Positions 54,028 through 61,820 of a DNA stretch of 64,000 bases are shown here, one piece after another. The DNA comes from Leishmania infantum JPCM5 (Eukaryota; Euglenozoa; Kinetoplastea; Trypanosomatida; Trypanosomatidae), in assembly GCF_000002875.2 (NCBI RefSeq), contig NC_009411.2, positions 558,001 through 622,000 on the forward strand, given 5' to 3'. Numbering within the stretch: position 1 is the first letter of the stretch; each line of letters begins with the position of its first letter. The translations under genes were made by a program, and so were the position numbers. Below the pieces are notes generated by a model. The model saw only the letters and a list, made by a program, of their open reading frames with translations. It did not search any database and was not told the DNA's origin.

Positions 54028-56121
54028 ATGCCAGACGTCAACTGGGCTCTTGAGGAGAATGGAGCTCACATCGCCGAGGTGTCTCACGAGGCGGTGCACG
54101 TCGCCAGCATCGCCTCCAACCTGCTGAAGCCCCGCGAAGACCAGCTTTGGATCACCGGCGACGCCCCGCAATACGTGACGGTGTCTCTCTCCCCATCCCA
54201 CCCGCCGCTGCAGTACGCCGGGTGGCATGTGTGGCACGACTACCTTACCAATCCCCACATGGTTGAGATCGCGTCTGGTGCATCGCCAGACACGATGAGC
54301 GCCCTCCTTGTGTGCCAAGCACTACCCGGGGCTGGTACTCAGGTGTGGAAGCTTCCGCGTGCGATCCCGCAAGACCACCAATACGTGCGCTTCCGGATTA
54401 TGAGCACCTTCGGCCCAGGTCCGACGTACATGAACAACATCGTGCTACTGGAGAACGACCCTGGCCCGGGCTACAACGCGTACGGACAACACGTAGAAGA
54501 CTCCGCGACTACAGCGGATGACATTCTTCGTGGAGAATCTGCTGCTCGGCACCCAACTGCCGCTGCAGCGTCGCCCTACATGTCACCTCCGACATCCGTC
54601 TTGCGACCACCTGCTTTCGGTGGCGGCATGGACAGAAGCCCTCTACCGCGGCGGGCCCCACCGACGTCGGCGCTGCCTGGCGCCTCTCCCATCTCCACCG
54701 CAAACCCGCGCGACGATCGTTCGGCGGATGTCGGGGTGTTCATTGCCCCCGGGCCGTCTGCTTCAGCGCACCGCGGTGAGCGCGCGGACGGCGGCTCTGG
54801 CGGCCGCTCGCCGGGAGGAGCTCGCAGCAGCAGCCGCATGAGCCAACTGCTCCGTGACCTCGATGACGATATCAAGATGCTGAAGCCGATCAAGATCGTC
54901 AGTCCAAGAAAGAAGATGCTCTTGTGCGTGCCCCAGGACTCGCACGCGAAGTCGGCGGACAGCAGGAGCGAGGATGATTACTTTGAGGCCCGGCAGGGCG
55001 GCGGCCATCGCGAAGGGAGCGCCAATGGTAAGGCCCACCACAGTGGCGAGAACGATTCTAGCGAACATCGTCGTCACCACCGGCATCACCGTCGCAGCAG
55101 TAGTCGCCGCCGGAATTTCAGTGGCCGCGAGGAGCGTAGCGACAACAGCAGGTCTGCGCAGCTGGAGGGCAGCCATGCACCCCACTCAGTGCCGATGGGC
55201 GCCAAACAAATGGCTTTGGCAGTTTGGCCGCCGCCGGCGGTACCCCCCTCCGCAGTAGAGCTCAGCTCCCTGCACGGCGAGCGACTCAGTGCACTGGAGC
55301 AAGCAGTTGCAGTGCTGCACGCGACGGTGCAGCACCAGCGCGACGATCTCAGTATGATCAAGCGTGTGCTACTGCAGCAAGCAACGGAGCGCCGCAAGGA
55401 GGCGGCGCAGCGGTGCGAGGAAAAGCAGAAGATGGGCACCGTCGCCGTTGCGCTCCCAGCGGCACTGGCTGCACCGCCCGGTGCACCTTCATCGGCTGTC
55501 GCCGCCGACGCCAAGGCCCCTGTGTTACAGATAGCTGCACCCGATCAGCGTCTGACGCACCGCAGCATCACGGTCGGCTTTCCCGAAGACGCTCTGCGCA
55601 CCTATGTCGAGTCCGTGCTAGACCACAAGCTGCGCAAGCAGATGAAAAAGGTCGAGGCAAAGTTGCTGCAGCGGTTGGACAAGCAGCTGCATGATGTGAT
55701 CAAGGTTCTCTCCGTCACCATTGAAGGCCGGCTGGCTGGGCTGGCCTCGTCAAGCGCGACGGCGCAGCAGCAGGCAGCGCCGTCACACCGGCCCTTCTAT
55801 GCGGGGCGCTCGACGCCGACGCAAGCTGGCGGCCTGCCGACAGCCTCGTCCTCTGCTGTGCGCGACATACCTCGCAGCTCCGTCATGGGGGGCGGCCCCG
55901 GAATCGATCTTGGCGATGCCGCTTCCTCTCCCAGTTCATCGAAAGGGTATTACTATCACACACCGCTGACGCGCACTGGCTCAAGCGCGAGAGGGCCGGC
56001 GGGTGGCTCCGCTACCGCAGCGTTTCCGGTGTCTTATGTGGCTATGCGCAACTCGCCGAACGCCTATCGTGCCACCACCGGTGCACCACCTGTCTCCATC
56101 ACCAAGGGCCGCTTCTTTTGA
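54028..56121 (+). CDS. Protein with N-terminal beta-rich (jelly-roll-like) domain and coiled coil, 697 aa
   Basis: Function unknown. ATG 54028 (MPDVNWALEENGAHIAEVS) follows the acceptor by 27 nt; the longer upstream open frame is pyrimidine-derived. Residues ~1-155 look like a galactose-binding/discoidin-type beta sandwich: an opening sequence with an NLL segment, LWITGDAPQYVTVSLS, WHVWHDYLTNPHMVEIAS, then a YVRFRIMSTFGPGPTYMNNIVLLE ending typical of such folds. This fold assignment rests on pattern only. Residues ~160-420 are Ser/Pro/Arg/Gly-rich, with His/Arg clusters (HRRHHRHHRRSSSRR) near 350. Residues ~410-460 hold a heptad helix (LSALEQAVAVLHATVQHQRDDL). A second helix, Lys/Leu-rich (about 525-570), precedes a Ser/Gly/Tyr-rich tail. 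The domain order suggests a cytoskeletal or flagellar adaptor; that is a guess. Confidence 0.7.
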   Translation: MPDVNWALEENGAHIAEVSHEAVHVASIASNLLKPREDQLWITGDAPQYVTVSLSPSHPPLQYAGWHVWHDYLTNPHMVEIASGASPDTMSALLVCQALPGAGTQVWKLPRAIPQDHQYVRFRIMSTFGPGPTYMNNIVLLENDPGPGYNAYGQHVEDSATTADDILRGESAARHPTAAAASPYMSPPTSVLRPPAFGGGMDRSPLPRRAPPTSALPGASPISTANPRDDRSADVGVFIAPGPSASAHRGERADGGSGGRSPGGARSSSRMSQLLRDLDDDIKMLKPIKIVSPRKKMLLCVPQDSHAKSADSRSEDDYFEARQGGGHREGSANGKAHHSGENDSSEHRRHHRHHRRSSSRRRNFSGREERSDNSRSAQLEGSHAPHSVPMGAKQMALAVWPPPAVPPSAVELSSLHGERLSALEQAVAVLHATVQHQRDDLSMIKRVLLQQATERRKEAAQRCEEKQKMGTVAVALPAALAAPPGAPSSAVAADAKAPVLQIAAPDQRLTHRSITVGFPEDALRTYVESVLDHKLRKQMKKVEAKLLQRLDKQLHDVIKVLSVTIEGRLAGLASSSATAQQQAAPSHRPFYAGRSTPTQAGGLPTASSSAVRDIPRSSVMGGGPGIDLGDAASSPSSSKGYYYHTPLTRTGSSARGPAGGSATAAFPVSYVAMRNSPNAYRATTGAPPVSITKGRFF

Positions 56122-57891
56122 GGAATGAGAGAAGAGATCGTACGGGTCGCTTTCTCCTCCTCCCCCTTTTCCGCCGCCGAGTGGCACGCGCGTGGGGCTC
56201 GTACGGTAGAGGCTTATATTACTACGACTATAGACTCTGTACTCATACTACGACTACCCCGCCTATGAATTTCGTCTTCCTTTTTTTTGTTCGCGGCTCC
56301 ACATGAAGCCGTGAAGGAGCCTTCGCCCAATAGCCGTTGTGCTGGTGTGCGTGTGTCGGTGCGTGTGTTTATGTGTCTTATCGCCCTGTGGGGAATATTT
56401 TCGCTCTCACTTGTCCCCTGATTTCTCTCAGTTTGTGCGTGTAACCGGCTGGGTAACTGTGCCAGCGAGCTCTTCGTCGGGATGCCATGGTCTTCTCTTG
56501 ATGACATGTGCAGTCCCACAGCGCACGATTGTTTCGTCTTCATCGCTTCACATTCGCACCTGCCCCGATTCAGCTCCTGCTCCGCCAAAGACTTTTTCTT
56601 CACGCTGCCCCCCCCCCCAACCACCATCACCTCCGTTTCGCTTGTTTTCCGTTCTCCAACACATTCCTCGCTTTCTCTTCACTTCTTCTCATCTTGTACA
56701 TCGCCCACTCGGCCATCAATGTTTTATGGTCTGCCGCCGTCTCGTCTCGTCTCGTCTTTGTTCTTCCTGTTAGACACTTCCCTCATGTACGTGTGCTTCA
56801 CGCACAAACCGGTCGTTCCTTCAACCGCCTTCCTCTTCTCCCTTTCCGTCCCTGTCCCTGCCACCGCCAAGCTGTGAGGGAGGCAAGCAAGAAGAGGGGT
56901 TAGGCCGAAGATGAGAGGGCCTCCTCCAGTCTTCGCGAGCGCGCCGCACACGCGTGCGAAAGACGAACAACGAAAAATGTATACTGCAGTGCTGCGTGCT
57001 GCTTTGCTTGCGTTGCGCATGAGGTGCTCTTGTGCTGCTCCCTTGCACTACGAGGGGGGCGGGCTGGTGGGCTGCACGCGTGTCCGCTGCATGGGCGCGC
57101 TCCTGGGTTCAGCAGAGCAAGTTGGCTACTCACGAGAGACGCCAGTGCTCATGTGTGTGCTTGTGCATGAGCAGTCATGGTACATGTGACTTTGTGCATT
57201 TGCGTGGCCAAGAGCGGCTCCGCTACGGTCACCGCCGCACACGCACACGTGCACACAAACACACATACAAACACTGTACAAATACATGGAAGCCACTCGC
57301 TTGATGTGTGCCCCTCCCCGTTTCCCTCCCCCGACGCCACTCGGCATGCACTTCTGCCATCACGGGCATCGTTGCTTCTCGTCTTCACCTCTGTCTCTCT
57401 ATCTCCGTATGACGGAGCACATGCTTTTTGTGTGTGTGCTTGTCGTTGTTGCTTCTAGATGAACACCGCCGTTCCCGTTTGTCTTGGTGCTCCCTTCCCT
57501 CCTCCTGCCCCTCTGCACGGACTCGCACCTCACACTCACGCCGGAAAGCCTCCGCACGATTTTCCATACGTCATCCTCGCGCACGGAAGCGAAGGGAGAG
57601 CGCGCACGCATATCGCACAGGCTAGGCGCGTGAGCAGGATTGGCTCAGGGCGCGTTCAAGTCTCGCGTGCGCAAGTCATACAAAGAGGGGGAATTCATTG
57701 GCGGCAAACACAAGGCATCCGCGAAAGAGGAGGATCACGTCTAGCGCACCTCGTCTCCACCCTGTAGTGAGGTCGCGTGTAGGAGCCACTTGATACAGCT
57801 CTTAGTAGGAATAGGGAGCAGAGAAATCCACCTAGGGGAAGAGGGAGAAGGTGCAAAACCACCAGAACAGCAACGGAAGATCAGCCTCGAG
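56122..57891. other. Intergenic region
   Basis: No supportable gene. T/C-rich, with a C run near 56610. AG at 57804-57805 is a possible acceptor; no ATG occurs between it and 57892. Confidence 0.6.
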
Positions 57892-58365
57892 ATGCAGGCT
57901 CGTAGGAATAGCATGATGCGCCGCGTGGCGCGTCGTTACGCGCGTGTGCCTGGTGAGCACGGTGACGCGAGTGTGCCTGCCTTCTTCCCCATCGCCATCA
58001 ATCCCGGCTGGTGGGGACAGCCCTTTGGCAAGGTGAAGGACGGAACGAGTCAGCTCCTTTTCTTCTTTGGCATCATCTTCCCTGTCGCCTTCTACTGGTT
58101 ATTCGACGTCACGTTTGGCCAGCGCACGCGCATCGCTCAAGTCGGCAAGAGGGCAATGGCCTCAAACTTTCTTTTTAGACAGCTCGACCTCGACGACCCG
58201 GATCACGCTATCAAGTATGAGCAGCTACAGCAGGAGATGGCAGAGAACAAGCTGGACGTCCGCTGGGGTGGCACGAACTTCCTGGCTAGCTACCTTTGGC
58301 AGCCCGGCGACCCAGAACCGGACATCCGCCGCAAGGAGGCACCCGCGCATCATCACCATCACTAA
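57892..58365 (+). CDS. Small single-pass membrane protein, possibly mitochondrial, 157 aa, ends in five His
   Basis: Not recognised. The start MQARRNSMMRRVARRYARV is Arg-rich without acidic residues, resembling a mitochondrial targeting sequence. One hydrophobic span (about residues 61-80, LLFFFGIIFPVAFYWLFDVTF) is preceded by PGWWGQPFGKVKDG. The C-terminal ~75 residues are charged and soluble (LDLDDPDHAIKYEQLQQEMAE, then WGGTNFLASYLWQPGD). The natural C-terminus is APAHHHHH. Size, presequence-like start and single span would suit an accessory subunit of a respiratory complex or ATP synthase, but no homology is claimed. The upstream in-frame extension from a non-ATG codon is not used; 57892 is the first ATG after the likely acceptor. 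Confidence 0.75.
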   Translation: MQARRNSMMRRVARRYARVPGEHGDASVPAFFPIAINPGWWGQPFGKVKDGTSQLLFFFGIIFPVAFYWLFDVTFGQRTRIAQVGKRAMASNFLFRQLDLDDPDHAIKYEQLQQEMAENKLDVRWGGTNFLASYLWQPGDPEPDIRRKEAPAHHHHH

Positions 58366-59747
58366 CACGGTCATCAGTTGGATGCGAGGGAGGCCGAGGC
58401 AAGTGGGCCCTCGTCACGCGCCGCGTGTTCTTAGTACGAGACGACCTCTGCGTGCACCGTATCGAGCGCGTGCTTGTGTGCACATATACATATGCGTGTG
58501 TGTGTGTGTGCCGAGGCTCTGCTGTGCGAGCGCGTGTGCGTGGGCCGGGGGAGAGTCTCGCTTTTCGTGCGCTGGAGTCGTGAGCCTTCCACAAAGGAGA
58601 GAGGACGGGGGCGAGGTGGGGAACGCCCAGGGCGAAAGGTCTACCACACTGCGCGTGTGTCAGCTGCCATTTCCACTGCTGCCAAAGAAAACATGCATGC
58701 CAGGGCCAGGCTGCACAGGCGGCAGTGCGCCAGCGGACGCCGCTGCTTCGTGACGCCGGTGACAACGCACCGGTATGTGCTCCTCCTTCTTTGCCAGCGC
58801 GACAATGCAAGTGGATCGCGTGCGCTTGCGCGCCCAGCTCGCCGTCCACTGATGTCTTTCTACACCTCACTACCACACGTGTCTTCTCCCTTGACCAGCT
58901 TGTGCGACGTCTCTCTTTTTGTTTTCGTTTTCTTCGTGCGGCTTGGTAGCCGATCGTCTGCCGTGGGCCCTTACGTCGAGAGCCATCGCCGTGCCGTTCT
59001 CCGTTCACTGGGCTGCACCGCCGTCGAAACGAATACGACCAAGCGAAAAGCAAAAAAAAACGTTCAAGCGACGACCCCAACAAAAAGAGCAAACAACGCG
59101 CTGCGAGAGCCACCCGTTGTGCGGTGCTCTCGGCCTTACGCACCTACGCTTCGTCCATCTGGGGCTGCGTATTGCGCATGCACACGCTCTCACACTAGGA
59201 ATAAAGGCACTGCATAATTCCGCTTAGCCAACACGGAGGCCACGTCTCAAGAGGGCGAGATCAGCCACGAGAGCACTTCCTTTCGGTCTTGAAGCGCTTC
59301 ACGCTTGTTGTTGGTCCTTTTCACCGTACCACTGTCGCTCTACATCTCACCTCATGTCTGTCTCTCAAGGCCTTTCCCCTCCTCCTCCGTGACCCGTCCG
59401 CCGCCACGATACGATGCGTTTCTTTCTTTCTGCTCTGTTGGTGGCCGCTCTCGTTTTTTTTTTCCGCGTCTTTGCAGGACCTCTCTTTCCTTTCTTTTTG
59501 TTGGTGCTGTTCAAACGCCGCTTTACGTTGGTAACATCATTTGTTGCACCGCTCCCCCACCCACTGACCCTCCCATCCGCAGGCGTGTTGTGGTGGATTG
59601 ACGCCGGCTGTGCTCTCTAGAATCGCACGGCCCGCCACCCAGACACGTCCAATCTTCTCTATCGATGCTCCTCTCCACGTGTTACTCCCTTCTTCAACTA
59701 CCGCCCTCTGACAAGCGATTTCCGTCTCACTCAACGCGGCTCTCCCA
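58366..59747. other. Intergenic region
   Basis: No supportable gene. Contains a GT tract at 58495-58510. Candidate acceptors for the next gene lie at AG 59476-59477 (after a T run), AG 59581-59582 and AG 59714-59715. With the first two, an out-of-frame ATG at 59665 would precede the main start. Confidence 0.6.
58495..58510. repeat. (GT)8 microsatellite
   Basis: Sixteen bases of GT dinucleotide in intergenic sequence. Confidence 0.93.
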
Positions 59748-61160
59748 ATGTTGGTGGAGTGTATCGATGGCATGCCCGTGTGTGTTGCGCTGGTTTATTG
59801 GTCGATGTCGTTTGTTGTACTCCTGCTGCGCCTCTTCTGCGCTGAGTTCGCTGACCTCTCGTCGTACGGCGGTCGTAGCGCAGCTGCCGCCGTCAGCCCA
59901 GGTGTCTGCAAGGCCGAGCGCGATCGAGAGGGAGAGTACTCCGCGGCTGTGGCGGCGACTACCCTCACGCGTTGGTGCGCTACACCGGTTCACTGGCTGG
60001 CCTCTTCGTTCTTGGGCCGGTGGCGCGTCACTCGTAAGCAGTCGTTCACCGCCTTTTACGTCACTGGCCTCGTCACAAGCACAGCCCTTTTCGGGATTCG
60101 TTGGATCGCCAACTGCAGCAATGCTGCCTCCGGCCACCCCTCTCTGGTTGCCCGCTCGCCGCCGGCGCCGGCTCACCCCCTCTTATGCGTGCCGCAAGTG
60201 CTCTTCACTCTTCACTGTGCGGTGCGCCTTACCGAGACGCGTCTTGTGCAGCGCTTCCGCGAGCATGACACTGTGACCCTCTTTGCCGCTGTGGCGGGTA
60301 GCACGTTCTACGTTATGGCAGCCATTTCCAGCGCCGTGCCGAGCCACACAATCGTCCCGCGTGCGTCTCAGTGGTTACACCGGTTACTGGTGATGCGGTG
60401 CGTCTTCGGCGCCGGTACCGTGGCGCACCTGTCTCTGCAGGCCATTCAGGTCACTGCGCACACGATACTGGCGCGGCTGCGACAGCGCCCCTCGCACACG
60501 GTCTCATCGACAAAGAAGACGCACATGCGTGGTTGGGAGGAAGGTTTGTGGCGACGCGTGCAGGCACATCTGGCAACCTCTAGCGCCGCCCAAGGCGAAT
60601 CGCCAAACAGGCTGTCCACGCCACCGGAGCTGTACGGGGCGTGGCGCCGGTACCGCTATCCGTACTTCTCGAACGTGTGCTTTCAGGTGGTACTCGATCC
60701 GCACTACACCTGTGAAGTCGCCATGTACGCCGTGAACACGATTCTTCTGCTCCTCTGCGTACTCCCCGATGCAACAGAGCCCGCCACCGACATCGCCGCT
60801 GGAGCAGCACGAGGCATGGGGAGCCGCTTCAAGAGTGGCGAACCGCAGTGGTGCCGCATGGCATGTGCCAGTGTACCGTGGTTGTCGTTGCTGGCCAGTG
60901 TTGGCGTCACCGTATTCACCGCCGCCAACCTCGGCATCACCTCTGCAGAGCACCGACGATTTTGGATGGCAGCAAATGCCACACGTCGTCTCGTTGGCAG
61001 TGCGCTGCGAAAGATACTGGACGAGGAACAGGCAAAACCTCTCAGCAACGGCGGTGGCCGACTTCCAGCAGAGATCGTCGACGCAGCGGAGTATATGCTA
61101 CGGGAGGCAGTCGTTGAGGAAGTGGTGCCCAAGTGGAACGTGTTCCCACTCGTGTGGTAA
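59748..61160 (+). CDS. Polyprenol-reductase-like steroid 5-alpha-reductase family protein, 470 aa
   Basis: Probable ER membrane enzyme of the SRD5A3/DFG10 type, which in yeast and human acts in polyprenol-to-dolichol conversion, supplying the lipid carrier for N-glycans and GPI anchors. Several hydrophobic spans are visible (about 10-30, 100-120, 180-200, 220-240, 330-345, 378-395). Family signatures in order: RVTRKQSFTAFYVTGL (about 92-107), comparable to the VPKRWFTHFY-type motif; LHCAVRLTETRLV (about 157-169), comparable to the RRLYE region; PYFSNVCFQVVLDPHYTCEVAMY (about 305-327), with the HY..E element; AANLGITSAEHRRFW and the C-terminus PKWNVFPLVW, comparable to the P-rich basic end of the family. 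The assignment is by motif order and overall identity is low. Long loops are Ala/Ser-rich. Start ATG 59748. I judge polyprenol reductase more likely than a sterol-specific reductase. Confidence 0.72.
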   Translation: MLVECIDGMPVCVALVYWSMSFVVLLLRLFCAEFADLSSYGGRSAAAAVSPGVCKAERDREGEYSAAVAATTLTRWCATPVHWLASSFLGRWRVTRKQSFTAFYVTGLVTSTALFGIRWIANCSNAASGHPSLVARSPPAPAHPLLCVPQVLFTLHCAVRLTETRLVQRFREHDTVTLFAAVAGSTFYVMAAISSAVPSHTIVPRASQWLHRLLVMRCVFGAGTVAHLSLQAIQVTAHTILARLRQRPSHTVSSTKKTHMRGWEEGLWRRVQAHLATSSAAQGESPNRLSTPPELYGAWRRYRYPYFSNVCFQVVLDPHYTCEVAMYAVNTILLLLCVLPDATEPATDIAAGAARGMGSRFKSGEPQWCRMACASVPWLSLLASVGVTVFTAANLGITSAEHRRFWMAANATRRLVGSALRKILDEEQAKPLSNGGGRLPAEIVDAAEYMLREAVVEEVVPKWNVFPLVW

Positions 61161-61820
61161 TCAGAGGATTGTATCCTGTGGCGCGGTCGCCAGCCACCCC
61201 CTCCCACTCTTGCCGCTAAGGATGCGAAGCCTTCAATGAGACTCTCCCTCCTCAGGTGTCTCCGCATGCACGCACGCACCTGTCGTCTTGGCCGCATCCA
61301 CACTGAGAGGGAGATGGTTACTAGAACTGCATCGATGGCAATCGCGCCGGCTCGAAGGAGTCAACCACGACTCAGACGTACATCCCATGCGTGCAGACAC
61401 ACACACACACACACACTTACTTACTGACCCACAGAGACGCCAGCGAAAGAAGAAGGCAACAAAAAGATGCCGTGCGTGCGCTTTTTTTTGGTGGTGCATT
61501 TCTGTTGTCATGGACGCTTGCACCGCTTCCTCACTGGCGAACCCATGTCTGCTCCGCTCCTTCTCTCCTTCTCCTCTCCCGCCCGACGCTACAAGCCTCT
61601 ATACAGGCAGGCATACACGCGCACGCGTAAGGGCGTGCTTACTGCCTCTCGTGCGATGCGCACCGACGCGAGTGGCGGGACAAAGCCTTCACCACCACTG
61701 CCCAACACACGCGCACGCGTACAAGGGAACAGCAGCAACGCGTAAAAAAAGCAACTGCGTGCTCCCCACCGAGTCACTCAGTTCTCTTCCGATTGCCATC
61801 ATCATCGGCGCAGCGTCATC
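61161..61820. other. Intergenic region
   Basis: No supportable gene. Contains a CA tract at 61397-61416 and a T run near 61482. AG at 61780-61781 is a possible acceptor, 39 nt before the next ATG. Confidence 0.6.
61397..61416. repeat. (CA)n microsatellite
   Basis: About twenty bases of CA dinucleotide in the short intergenic gap before the last gene. Confidence 0.93.

Noticed and set aside
57645..57675. TGGCTCAGGGCG followed by GTTCAAGTC, resembling tRNA A and B boxes
   Set aside because: The two boxes are far too close together for a tRNA and no cloverleaf folds around them.
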